64,000 bases of DNA, from contig NZ_JAGIQA010000018.1 in the NCBI RefSeq assembly GCF_017814975.1, forward strand, positions 96,320 through 160,319. The letters run 5' to 3'. This document shows positions 9,220 to 17,758 of this stretch, one piece after another (the first letter of the stretch is position 1; each line of letters begins with the position of its first letter). Source of the stretch: Cupriavidus consociatus. GTDB taxonomy: Bacteria; Pseudomonadota; Gammaproteobacteria; Burkholderiales; Burkholderiaceae. The translations under genes and the position numbers were made by a program. The notes under the pieces are model-generated. The model saw only the letters and a program-made list of their open reading frames with translations, was not told where the DNA came from and searched no databases.

Positions 9220-10143
9220 CTATGCGCGGCGACTGCCGCGCTTGCCCCGAGTTGACTTCATTTCGCTGAGGAAATCATAGAGCTGTTGCGCCGCGGGCGG
9301 CAACGAACGCCCCTTGCGGCGAATGAGTCCGATATTGCGCGTGATGACGGGATCGGTCAGCGGAACGCTTACGAGTAGCGGGTGGTCCGGCCCAGGCATG
9401 GCAATCGAAGGCACAGCCGCAACGCCGAGCCCGGCTTCGACTAGTCCCAGCGTTGTTGTGACGTGCTGAGTCTCATAGATGCTGTAGGGGAGGCCGGATA
9501 CGTTGGATAGCGCCTGGTCTAACAGTAGTCGATTGCCGGATGCCTTGCTCACGGAAATATAGTCATACTCGGCCAAGTCTGCCCATTTGACACGTCGATG
9601 CTTCGCGAGTGGATGGTCGCGCCGGCATGCCGCCACGAATCTCTCTTCGAGCAGGGGCCGAAACTCGATTTCCGGCTCCTGGTTGCCCACGAAATTGAGT
9701 CCGAAGTCCGCTTCACCCCCCGATACCGCGGACAAGACCTCGTTTGCGCTGGCGTCAAGGAGCTTGACGCGAATCTTCGGATAGCGCTCGTGATAGCGCG
9801 AGATGACCTGCGACAAAAAGTAATAGACCGTTGAAGGTACGCAGGCGATGGTCACTTCCCCCATGCGTGTGGTCGTTACTCCTCGTATGCCAAGCAGCGT
9901 CTGGTCCAGGTCATCCAGAATCTGTTGGAGCTTGCGGTCGAACTCCCGCCCCACCGATGTCAGGCTAACGCGTCGCGTGGTGCGATCCAGCAAGCGGACA
10001 CCCAGTGCTTCTTCCAGCTTTTCGATTCGGCGACTGAAGGCCGGCTGCGAAATATGCAGTGCGTCGGCCGCCTTCCGGAAGTTGTTCAACTCGGCAACTG
10101 CACGGAATGCCTGCAAGTCGTTGAGGTTGAAATTGATGGTCAT
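9220..10143 (-). CDS. LysR-type transcriptional regulator of the dicarboxylate cluster
   Basis: About 307 residues. The N-terminal winged HTH is clear (LQAFRAVAELNNFRKAADAL... QPAFSRRIEKLEEALG), followed by a periplasmic-binding-like effector domain. I prefer the ATG at 10143 (MTINFNLNDLQ), which places the HTH at the normal distance; an upstream start at 10167 is possible. It is transcribed away from the Bug receptor gene and converges with dctA, so it sits in the middle of the cluster it probably controls. Dyads upstream at 10199-10212 and ahead of the hydratase at 4230-4248 share sequence and are plausible targets. The likely co-inducer is a pathway acid or CoA ester. Confidence 0.88.
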   Translation of the reverse strand: MTINFNLNDLQAFRAVAELNNFRKAADALHISQPAFSRRIEKLEEALGVRLLDRTTRRVSLTSVGREFDRKLQQILDDLDQTLLGIRGVTTTRMGEVTIACVPSTVYYFLSQVISRYHERYPKIRVKLLDASANEVLSAVSGGEADFGLNFVGNQEPEIEFRPLLEERFVAACRRDHPLAKHRRVKWADLAEYDYISVSKASGNRLLLDQALSNVSGLPYSIYETQHVTTTLGLVEAGLGVAAVPSIAMPGPDHPLLVSVPLTDPVITRNIGLIRRKGRSLPPAAQQLYDFLSEMKSTRGKRGSRRA

Positions 10144-10198
10144 CGGTGTGCCTGGCGTCGTCCTCACTGATCCATAGTGTGCATCAACCGTTCGTAAT

Positions 10199-10212
10199 TA
10201 TGCAATTCCATA
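10199..10212. promoter_or_regulatory. Dyad in the LysR/Bug divergent region
   Basis: TATGCAATTCCATA is a palindrome in 12 of 14 positions, lying 56 bases beyond the LysR start and about 78 before the Bug receptor start. The nearby ATCCATAG at 10170-10177 is identical to the left arm of the dyad at 4230. This is the expected place for LysR autoregulation and divergent activation. Confidence 0.45.
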
Positions 10213-10289
10213 GGTATCAGAAAAGTACGACGATACGTTCGCGGGCCGCAGAGGCCCTCGATCGAACGATAACGATTCGGAGCAGACAG

Positions 10290-11261
10290 ATGCGGTTCAC
10301 CCAACGACTCTTCCTCGGCAGTCTCGCCATCGCGGCCGCCATGGCCAGCCCGGGTGCCTGGAGCGCCTTCCCGGACAAGCGCATCACCCTGGTCGTGCCC
10401 ACTGCCGCCGGAGGTGCCAACGACGCCATCGCACGTGTGGTTGCGCAAGCCATGTCGTCAATTCTCAAGCAGACCGTTGTGGTCGATAACAAGGCCGGCG
10501 CCAACGGCGCAATTGCCAGCGAGTTCGTCATGCGAGCCCCGCCCGATGGTTACACGCTCCTGCTTGGATACGTCGCCACCCATGCGATGAATCCGGCACT
10601 GCAGCGCCTGCGCTACGACCCGGTCAAGGACTTCGTGCCGGTCGGCATGGTCGGGTCGTCGGCGACGGTGATGGTCCTCAATCCCGGGGTGAAGGCGAAC
10701 GATGCGAAGGCTGTCGTGGCTCTGCTGAAAGCGACGCCAAGCAAGGTCAGCTACGCATCCGCTGGCAATGGGACCGCGCCACACTTTGCTGCCGAGATGT
10801 TCAAGCTCTCCACGGGCACCGACATGCTTCACGTTCCGTACAAGGGGTCTGCACCCGCGATCAACGACACCATGGCAGGCCAGACACAAGTGATGTTTCC
10901 AAGTCTTTTTACTGCCATTCCTTATATAAAGGGTGGCAAGCTCAAGGTGGTCGGCGTCGCGGGCAGCAAGCGTTCTGCATTGATGCCCAACGTCCCCACA
11001 CTAAAAGAGCAGGGCATCAATGATGTCGACGTTTCGCAGTGGTATGGAATCTTCGCGCCTGCCAATACCCCAATGCCCGTCGTAGAAGCGTTAAACAAGG
11101 CTCTCAACCAAGCACTGGCGGAGAAAAGCGTTGTTCAACGTCTGGAAGGCCACGGCGCGGAGGTCGCGACGATGACGCCGAGTCAAATGCAAGTTTTTAT
11201 GCAACAGGAGCAAGTGAAATGGAAGGCGGTTGTGCAGGCGGCGAAGTTGAAGGCGGACTGA
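10290..11261 (+). CDS. Bug/TctC-family tripartite tricarboxylate receptor
   Basis: A periplasmic solute receptor of about 323 residues. The ATG at 10290 begins a signal peptide (MRFTQRLFLGSLAIAAAMASPGAWS, read in two parts: basic start, then hydrophobic core) followed by the mature Bug start FPDKRITLVVPTAAGGANDAIAR. The open frame extends upstream to 10146 but that part lacks a signal sequence and overlaps the LysR promoter. Other family features are VVVDNKAGANGAIASE and YASAGNGTAPHFAAEMF. Bug receptors bind carboxylates such as citrate or aconitate; no TctA/TctB membrane genes are present, as is common for the large Bug family in Burkholderiales. The prpF gene starts one base after the stop. 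Confidence 0.9.
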   Translation: MRFTQRLFLGSLAIAAAMASPGAWSAFPDKRITLVVPTAAGGANDAIARVVAQAMSSILKQTVVVDNKAGANGAIASEFVMRAPPDGYTLLLGYVATHAMNPALQRLRYDPVKDFVPVGMVGSSATVMVLNPGVKANDAKAVVALLKATPSKVSYASAGNGTAPHFAAEMFKLSTGTDMLHVPYKGSAPAINDTMAGQTQVMFPSLFTAIPYIKGGKLKVVGVAGSKRSALMPNVPTLKEQGINDVDVSQWYGIFAPANTPMPVVEALNKALNQALAEKSVVQRLEGHGAEVATMTPSQMQVFMQQEQVKWKAVVQAAKLKAD

Positions 11262-11262
11262 G

Positions 11263-12516
11263 ATGAGTAAAACTATTCCCTGTGTCCTGATGCGCGCCGG
11301 CACCTCTCGCGGACCGTTCTTCCTGCGCGAATGGCTACCGGAAAACGATGAGGAGCGCGACCAGGCGCTGATTGGCGCTATCGGAGCATCGGATCCCCTG
11401 CAACTTGACGGCGTTGGAGGCGGCAGCACGCTTAACAGCAAGGTAGCCATTGTGTCACGGTCCGCGCAGCCCGATTGTGACCTGGACTATCTTTTTGTAC
11501 AGGTGGGAGTCGGGAATTGCTCGGTGGATACACGCCCCAATTGCGGCAACATGCTGTCAGGCGTCGCGCCTTTTGCCATCGAACAGGGTCTCGTCCGGGC
11601 CGAGCGCGACACGACGCGGGTACGCGTGCATAACGTCAATACTGGAGCTCGAATCGACGTGACCGTACGTACGCCGGATGGCCGGATCACCTATGACGGT
11701 GACACCCGCATCGACGGCGTCGCTGGAACCGGCGCTCCGATCTTGCTTGATTTCCTGGATGCGTGGGGTGCCGTGACAGGTCAGGTATTCCCAACGGGAA
11801 ACCGCATCGATGTGATCCACGGCGTCGAGGTGACTTGCATCGACGCGGCCATGCCGCTGATGATTGTCCGGGCCTGCGACCTGGGCGTCAGCGGCCGTGA
11901 AGCACCGGCCACGCTTGACAGTGATGCAGCATTGCTGTCGCGACTGGAGGCGCTGCGATTGCAAGCCGGCCTGCTGATGGGTCTCGGCGATGTGTCTGAC
12001 AGCGTCATTCCGAAGCCAGTGCTGGTTAGCCCGGGCGACTCGCGGGATAGCATCACATCGCGCTACTTCACTCCGCGCAAGTGCCATGCCTCTCATGCCG
12101 TTACGGGAGCTATCGGCGTGGCCAGCGCCTTCGCATTGCCGGGTACCGTCGCGAGCCAGAACGAAAGGCACGCTGGCCGACATGCCCTCGTGGTGCTTCA
12201 TCCTGCCGGGCGGATTGAAGTCGAAGTGGAACTGGAGGGCGAGGGTGATGCCACGAAAGTCACTCGTGCAGCGCTTGTCCGAACGGCCCGAAAAATCATG
12301 GCTGGTGAACTCCATCTGCCCGACTACGTCTTCTCTCGGCCCGAGCCAATAGCAAAGCCTTCGGTGGGATCGCGAGCGAAGCCTTTGCAAATCATCCTGC
12401 CTACACGCGCAGGCGGTGGCAATGACGCTGTGGCTCACCTCATCGGTCCCCGCATCGGGCGGCTGCTGGGGCAAGAGGGGTCATCGATAACCGGGCCGGT
12501 GCGAACGGAGGGATAG
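11263..12516 (+). CDS. prpF: PrpF-family isomerase read through into the start of a Bug receptor
   Basis: Residues 1 to about 365 form a complete PrpF protein (aconitate isomerase / 4-oxalomesaconate tautomerase family): CVLMRAGTSRGPFF at the start, GGGSTLNSKVAIV near 52-64, the conserved PNCGNMLSGVAPFA near 91-104, and the usual ending VRTARKIMAGELHLP. From about residue 372 the frame changes identity to the mature start of a Bug receptor (KPLQIILPTRAGGGNDAVAHLI) and stops at 12514-12516. The PrpF stop codon and the Bug signal peptide are both missing, so a deletion appears to have joined the genes. PrpF enzymes move a double bond between cis and trans tricarboxylates; here cis/trans-aconitate is the likely substrate. 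Confidence 0.82.
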   Translation: MSKTIPCVLMRAGTSRGPFFLREWLPENDEERDQALIGAIGASDPLQLDGVGGGSTLNSKVAIVSRSAQPDCDLDYLFVQVGVGNCSVDTRPNCGNMLSGVAPFAIEQGLVRAERDTTRVRVHNVNTGARIDVTVRTPDGRITYDGDTRIDGVAGTGAPILLDFLDAWGAVTGQVFPTGNRIDVIHGVEVTCIDAAMPLMIVRACDLGVSGREAPATLDSDAALLSRLEALRLQAGLLMGLGDVSDSVIPKPVLVSPGDSRDSITSRYFTPRKCHASHAVTGAIGVASAFALPGTVASQNERHAGRHALVVLHPAGRIEVEVELEGEGDATKVTRAALVRTARKIMAGELHLPDYVFSRPEPIAKPSVGSRAKPLQIILPTRAGGGNDAVAHLIGPRIGRLLGQEGSSITGPVRTEG

Positions 12517-13298
12517 CCTGCGAGTATGTTGCGCGGGCGGTCCCCGATGGACATACGTTGCTCCTTGGCTACGTGGGAACACATGCGATGAATCCCGCAC
12601 TTCAGAAGGTTGGGTACGATCCCCTCCGCAGCTTCGCGCCGATAGGTCTCATTGGGTCTTCTCCGATACTGTTGGTGGCAAATCCGTCGAACGTGCCGGC
12701 TGACGTGGAGGCTCTGGTCGCTCGCTTGAAACAAGAGCCACATGGTCTGCGCTACGCGTCCGCAGGCGACGGCACACCGCCTCATTTCGGTGCGGAACTC
12801 TTCCAGCTTGCCACTGGCACATCGATGCGGTCTCTCACCTTTGACGGCGCTGCGCCGGCAATTGCGTCCACCATCGAAGGGCGCACACAGGTGATGTTTT
12901 CCAGCCTGCTCACTGCGTATCGGCCGCTACGGGCCGGGCGCCTTCATGCGCTTTCGGTTGCCGGTCCAAAACGCCTTTCTTGTTTGCCGGATGTTCCTAC
13001 GCTTGCTGAAGCGGGGGTTTCTGGCGTGCAACTGACACAGTGGTACGCGCTGTTCGCGCCTGCTGGCACTCACGCTGCTAAGGTGGATGAGCTAAATCAG
13101 GTATTGAACGAAGTTTTACGAGACCCGGACATCATTGCAGGTTTTGAAAATTATGGCGCGACGGCCGAGCCAAGCAGTCCCGAGGCGCTGATGGAAAAAG
13201 TAGAGTCCGAGCTGGCGCGATGGCGGCGCGTCGTTACGGAGTCAAGGCTGGCGCCAGCACTTGCCGCGCCACATCCTCAATTAGCCGACTCGTGTTAA
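12377..13298 (+). pseudogene. Second Bug/TctC receptor, no signal peptide, frameshifted
   Basis: Mature-type Bug sequence begins in the prpF frame near 12377 and moves to another frame around the GAGGGG run near 12475-12481. In the second frame it reads VIDNRAGANGGIACEYVARA and continues to 13298 with all later family blocks (YASAGDGTPPHFGAEL, VPTLAEAGVSGVQLTQWYALF). A single-base change at the G run accounts for the break. Without a signal peptide the product could not reach the periplasm, and without frame repair it would not be made whole. The later part is about 60-70% alike by eye to the intact Bug gene just upstream, so it may be a diverged tandem copy. Confidence 0.8.
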
Positions 13299-13849
13299 CT
13301 GCACTGTGATGAGCCGGCCAAGGACAGCCTACAGTCTTGCAACTGCATATCAGCCGGGTTCCGTGTCGGCTCGAAGGAAGTCGGCAATGATTTCGGCGGA
13401 CCTGCAAGAGTTGATGAAGGGATTCCGGCCACGCTCCCCGGCATTACGTGGCGGAGGCTTGCACCGATTCGGTCGTCCCAATATGAGCATGGCGGCGAGT
13501 CCGATGTTTAAGCCGATGTCGGCGGCAAATTGAAATCCGCTTTAAACCTTCTACGGATTCAGCAATAGGAGAAATCATGACCATAGTCGAAGCCCACTTG
13601 GGCAGCGAAAAGAGGCTGGAGCTGGTATCCCGGCCTTGCTGTGCCGTCGCACCGGTTGCGCTGATGGACCCCGATCCAATGGCCATTTCTTGGAGACGGA
13701 CACCGACCGAGGTGCTGATGGAGAATTTGAATGACCGGCAAGACGTGACCGATATCGCGTTCTTGGGATACAACTAACCCTTCTCGAAGAGGGCGAGCTC
13801 CGAAGGTTACGCCGCCGCTTCCGTGGCAAGCCACCGTCTTCATTTCTTG
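13299..13849. other. Relic-like gap between the Bug pseudogene and the MmgE/PrpD fragment
   Basis: No intact gene is visible. Short plus-strand frames at 13306-13533 and 13577-13777 have mixed protein-like and unnatural stretches, as expected of decayed coding DNA. A purine-rich GGAGAA precedes the ATG at 13577, but the 66-residue product resembles nothing I know. Confidence 0.4.
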
Positions 13850-13972
13850 CATCAGGTCGACTGCGATCGCAGTTCGCCGTACTGCGCGGCGCTGATCCAC
13901 GGCGCCTCGTCGCACATGATTGAGCAGGACGACGTGCACAAAGACTCCGTGATCCACCTTGCCGCCCGCTGA
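13850..13972 (+). pseudogene. MmgE/PrpD-family gene fragment
   Basis: The frame ending at the TGA at 13970-13972 translates to a recognisable block of the MmgE/PrpD family: YCAALIHGASSHMIEQDDV followed by HKDSVIHLAAR, corresponding to the usual AALxHGxxxHxLExDDxHxxSVxHPG region. Nothing before about 13850 in this frame is convincing and the frame stops straight after the block. MmgE/PrpD enzymes include 2-methylcitrate dehydratase and cis-aconitate decarboxylase. In Pseudomonas aeruginosa an MmgE/PrpD gene lies in the itaconate operon, so the relic fits the pathway proposed for this cluster. It lies 11 bases before the CitE-type gene. Confidence 0.65.
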
Positions 13973-13983
13973 AAGGCACCGCC

Positions 13984-14823
13984 ATGAACATCGCCACCAC
14001 CTATCTCTTCGTGCCGGGCAACCGGCAAGAGCGCTTCGACAAGGCAGTTGCCGCCGGCGCAGACGTGACAATCTTCGACCTGGAGGATGCAGTCCACCCC
14101 GACGGCAAGGACGCCGCCCGCGTGGCAATCGCCTCGTGGCTCGCGGCAAGGCAGCTTTCAGGACAGGCGGGGAATGTCCTTGTCCGCATCAATGACGCCG
14201 CCTCGCCTTATTTCAGTGCCGACCTGGAGTGGCTCGCCAACCTGCCCGCCGGCACGCCGCTGGCCGGGCTAATGGTTCCCAAGGCCGAACAACCTGCGGC
14301 GTTGGGCGGCATCGCCGAGGCGCTGCGCAGGGTCAATCCGCACGGCGCATTGGTGCCGCTCATCGAGAGCGCCATAGGGGTGCAAAAGGCCGATGCCATC
14401 GCCACAGCGCCCGGCGTGGCCCGGCTGGCCTTCGGCTCGATTGACTACGCCGTCGACCTGGGCTGCGAGCACACCCGTGACGCACTGGCCTACGCGCGCG
14501 GCCGCCTCGTACTGGCCTCGCGCGTCGCCCGCCTGCCGTCGCCCGTTGACGGCGTAACCACGGCGCTGAAGGATGAGACCGTTCTGGCCGACGACGTCGC
14601 CTATGCCCGGGAACTCGGCTTCGCTGGGAAGCTGTGTATCCACCCGTCGCAGGTGGCCTGCGTGCGAGCGGGCTTTCGGCCGTCCGCCCAGCAGACGGAT
14701 TGGGCCCGCCGCGTGATCGAGGCCACCTCGTCCGGCAGCCATGCCGTGCAGGTCGACGGCAAGATGGTCGACAGGCCCGTCATCGAGCAGGCGAAGCGCA
14801 TTCTGGCTCTTTCTGGCTACTAG
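13984..14823 (+). CDS. CitE-type acyl-CoA lyase (HpcH/HpaI fold; citramalyl-CoA or malyl-CoA lyase type)
   Basis: A 279-residue TIM-barrel protein of the CitE/HpcH family. The N-terminal FVPGNRQERFDKAVAAGAD is the usual LFVPG start, FDLEDAVHPDGKDAAR carries the CoA-site acidic cluster, and the magnesium ligands are about E128 (PLIESAIG) and D154 (FGSIDYAVD). LCIHPSQV near residue 220 is also diagnostic. Such enzymes cleave citramalyl-CoA, malyl-CoA or similar to acetyl-CoA plus a keto acid. With the CoA-transferase and hydratase upstream, cleavage of citramalyl-CoA to pyruvate and acetyl-CoA is the natural reading. The relic-filled gap shows that this gene was once part of a longer operon. 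Confidence 0.88.
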   Translation: MNIATTYLFVPGNRQERFDKAVAAGADVTIFDLEDAVHPDGKDAARVAIASWLAARQLSGQAGNVLVRINDAASPYFSADLEWLANLPAGTPLAGLMVPKAEQPAALGGIAEALRRVNPHGALVPLIESAIGVQKADAIATAPGVARLAFGSIDYAVDLGCEHTRDALAYARGRLVLASRVARLPSPVDGVTTALKDETVLADDVAYARELGFAGKLCIHPSQVACVRAGFRPSAQQTDWARRVIEATSSGSHAVQVDGKMVDRPVIEQAKRILALSGY

Positions 14824-15403
14824 TAAGCGCGGTCCCGGCCGAGGCCACGAGCGGCCGTTCTCTCTACACTGCACAGCAAGGTGTCCAAGACGGCTGGTGT
14901 GACCGCTGACTTATCGCGCCGCGTTAAAAATGTGCAGCCTGTCGTTTCAGGGGCACCCCGCGGCGGGGGATTCTGCTTTGAGGCAGTGGAATGGAGGTGT
15001 GCACTGGATGCGGTCGATGTTGCGATACCATCTTTCGGTGATCGACGGCCGCTTGCCGAATGGAGCTGCCATGTGAGTGTCTCGGCTGCATGACCATTGC
15101 TCGCGATCCGATGTGCCTGCCTTGGCAGACATCTTGGGCGAGCAACCGAGTCAGGTCGCTAGCCCGAGGCGCTATCAATCGCAAGATTGAACAAAGCCAG
15201 TTCGCGGATGTTCGCAGACATCTGCAGCCTGGTTCGAATCGCCCAGATTTCTGGAAGCTTCAACGGAGGCTCTTGTCCGATCAGCTTGCCCTTGTTCCAA
15301 GGCTCGCGGGAGCGAGCGGTGTCATTGTGCGTTGCCATAACGATCTCCTTCCAGTTTGGAGGGAGATCCAGTGTGCGCCTATGCCAGAGGTCGCTGGCCG
15401 ACC
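14824..15403. other. Gap between the catabolic cluster and the IS element
   Basis: No supported gene. Plus- and minus-strand open frames between 14880 and 15430 have unnatural composition and no ribosome site. The stretch may be old insertion debris because it directly borders the IS1182-like left end. Confidence 0.45.
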
Positions 15404-15424
15404 GAGGGTGTGTGAAAACGTCTC
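15404..15424 (+). repeat. Left inverted repeat of the IS1182-like element
   Basis: Its reverse complement matches 17 of 21 bases at 17072-17092. It lies 43 bases before the transposase ATG. Confidence 0.6.
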
Positions 15425-15467
15425 GATCACCTAGACTGGGTCAACGCATTCAGATTGGGGGGCAGGA

Positions 15468-16867
15468 TGAAGCGATTCATAGAGGGAGAAGACCGCAAGC
15501 AAGCTACGCTGCTTCCTGAATGCCTCGATGATTTCATCGCCGAGTAGAACCCCGCCAGGATCATCGACGCGTTTGTTGAAGAGTTGGATCTCGAGTCGCT
15601 CGGGTTCGAAGGTGCCAATCCTTCGACAACAGGTCGCCCCTCTTATCATCCTGCCGTCCTTTTTGAAGATATACATCTATGGCTACCTCAATCGGATCCA
15701 GTCCAGCCGCCGCCTGGAGCGCGAATGCCAACGCAATATAGAGCTGATGTGGCTTACCGGTCGACTGGCGCCGGACTTCAAGACGATTGCAAACTTCCGC
15801 AGGGATAACGGCGCGGGCATTCGCAATGTCTGCCGTCGTTTCATAGTTCTGTGCCGGGATCTAAAATTGTTCTCGCAGGCCCTGGTCGCCATCGACGGCA
15901 GCAAGTTCAAGGCAGTCAATACTCGGGACCGCAATTTCACTGCGGGCAAGGTCGATAAGCGCCAGCAGCAAATCGAGGAGAGCATCCAGCGATATCTTTG
16001 CGCGCTGGAGACTGCGGATCGCACGCAGCCGGCGGAGATAGAACCCAAAACATCTCGACTGCGCGAGAAGATTGCGCAACTACGTCAGCAGATGCATCGC
16101 CTTGACCGGATAAAGGAAGAGCTCAAGACTGTGCCAGATGGTCAGATCTCGATGACTGATCCTGATGCGCGTTCGATGGCAACAAGTGGAAAGGGCTCTG
16201 GAATGGTGGGCTACAACGTACAGATGGCCGTTGATGCCAAGCACCATCTGATCGTCGCTCACGAGGTCACAAATGCCGACAGCGACCGGGCGCAGCTTAG
16301 CTCCATGGCTCAAGCAGCTCGCGATGCGATGGGTAAGACCAAGCTTAAAGCCATAGCTGATCGTGGCTACTTCAGTGCGCTGGAGATCAAGGAATGCGAG
16401 AATACGGGCATTGCTGCTATCTTGCCCAAGCCAAGCCAGCAAGGTCCAGCGCGAAGGTGGGCGGTCGATTCGTTCGGGCGGACTTCATCTACATTACCAG
16501 GGACGATGAATATCAATGTCCCGCCGGTGAACGTGCGATATACCGCTTCACCAGAGAAGAACATGGACTGCAGCTACGCCGCTACTGGAGTAGTGCCTGT
16601 CCTCAATGCACCATGCGATCTCAATGCACGCCGAGTCCGTACCGGCGCATCTCGAGATGGGAGCATGAGGAAGTGCCGGAGGCCGTCCAGCGCCGGCTCG
16701 ACAAGACTCCTGATGCCATAACGGTTCGCAGGCGAACTGTCGAGCATGTCTTCGGTACCTTCAAACATTGGATGGGCTACACGCACTTCCTGACGCGTAC
16801 GCTACCTAATGTAGGTACTGAAATGAGCCTGCATATTCTGGCGTACAACCTCAAGCGCGTCCTTTGA
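15468..16867 (+). pseudogene. IS1182-family DDE transposase, broken by a stop and frameshifts
   Basis: The ATG at 15468 (MKRFIEGEDRKQATLLPECL) reads to an in-frame TAG at about 15546, then continues as NPARIIDAFVEELDLESLGF. The frame changes near 15665 to KIYIYGYLNRIQSSRRLERE and on through the DDE region (VAIDGSKFKAVNTRDRNF, MVGYNVQMAVDAKHHLIVAHEVTN, LKAIADRGYFSALEIKECE). A second shift near 16440 moves it into the last frame, which ends with RRTVEHVFGTFKHWMGYTHF. The chain of domains is complete, so this is a nearly full-length copy silenced by at least three lesions. Strand and order match the terminal repeats. Confidence 0.88.
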
Positions 16868-17071
16868 ATTCTCGGGTTCTCGAAAACGATGAAGGCCATG
16901 CGCCTGGTGGGTGCGTAAGCACCTATTTGCGCCCAAAATTGGGACGAAGATCGCCCTCAGGGGCCCGCTAGCGCTGTTCGCACCCGTTTCGACGTCGTCC
17001 CGCGACCGGATGGGCCGAAATTCGATAAAGCAGGCTCCGCCCCGGAGGAGACGCGCATTGATGCGATTCGA

Positions 17072-17092
17072 GAGACGTTTCCAAACGGCCTC
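17072..17092 (-). repeat. Right inverted repeat of the IS1182-like element
   Basis: It pairs with 15404-15424 in 17 of 21 positions and lies about 205 bases after the transposase end, a long but not unheard-of distance for this family. If this assignment is wrong, the right end of the element is simply missing. Confidence 0.5.
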
Positions 17093-17255
17093 GACCCGTA
17101 TCAGAAATCGGGAGCGCGCTGACGAATGTCCGCTCAAGTCGCCGTCGCGGACAATTGCATTCTTATGATGCATTTGGTGTTCCTGTTCGGCTGTTGCCGG
17201 CGAGTTGCGGTTGAAGCGATTTGCGGATACTAGAGCGGACGAAACAGCCGCCAAA

Positions 17256-17669
17256 CTAAGCGTTTGTGTCGGCGTGCTGTCGGTCGAAGACCTCTCTAGC
17301 CTGCCGGAAGCGGTCCGCATTTTCAACGATCCAGGTCCACAGCGGGACCATCCGAACGAGAAGTTCCATGCCCGTGTCCGACAATTCGTACTCGACTCTC
17401 GGGGGAACCTCTTCGAAATCATGACGGAACACCAATCCGTCACGCTCCAACTGCCGCAGAGTGCGCGTCAGCATGCGTTGAGTCACCCCGTGCATGCGCC
17501 TGCCGATTTCTGCATGGCGCAGTCTGCCATAGACCCCGAGTGTGTGGATGACCCCCAGTGACCAACGGTTCCCGGCATGCGCGAGCAACTCACGCCGTAA
17601 CCCGTCGTCATCGTCTCTCAAGCCGTCACAAACGGTTTGCGAATATTGAAGAATCTCGTTCCGATCCAA
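17256..17669 (-). CDS. HxlR-family transcriptional regulator
   Basis: A 137-residue single-domain winged-helix protein. The HxlR core is clear: NRWSLGVIHTLGVYGRLRHAEIGRRM, then TQRMLTRTLRQLERDGLV, the wing PPRVEYELSDTGMELL and a C-terminal helix for dimer contacts. A leading helix of about 25 residues is longer than in some members. It is divergent from the NmrA-like oxidoreductase gene, 89 bases away, so it probably represses or activates that gene in response to an electrophile or redox signal, as many HxlR regulators do. The effector is unknown. Confidence 0.9.
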   Translation of the reverse strand: MDRNEILQYSQTVCDGLRDDDDGLRRELLAHAGNRWSLGVIHTLGVYGRLRHAEIGRRMHGVTQRMLTRTLRQLERDGLVFRHDFEEVPPRVEYELSDTGMELLVRMVPLWTWIVENADRFRQAREVFDRQHADTNA

Positions 17670-17758
17670 TTATCAGCTCCCAGTATCACGCTTGTGCCTT
17701 CTTTCACGCGAGCCCATGCGTTGCTAGACTGCCGCAACGCATTCTCAGAGGACATATC

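Larger units (their letters stand above)
15404..17092 (+). mobile_element. IS1182-family insertion sequence, inactive
   Basis: The element is bounded by 21-bp imperfect inverted repeats at 15404-15424 (GAGGGTGTGTGAAAACGTCTC) and 17072-17092 (GAGACGTTTCCAAACGGCCTC), paired in 17 of 21 positions, giving a length of about 1.69 kb, normal for the family. The single transposase gene inside is broken. I could not identify a target duplication with confidence. Confidence 0.7.
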
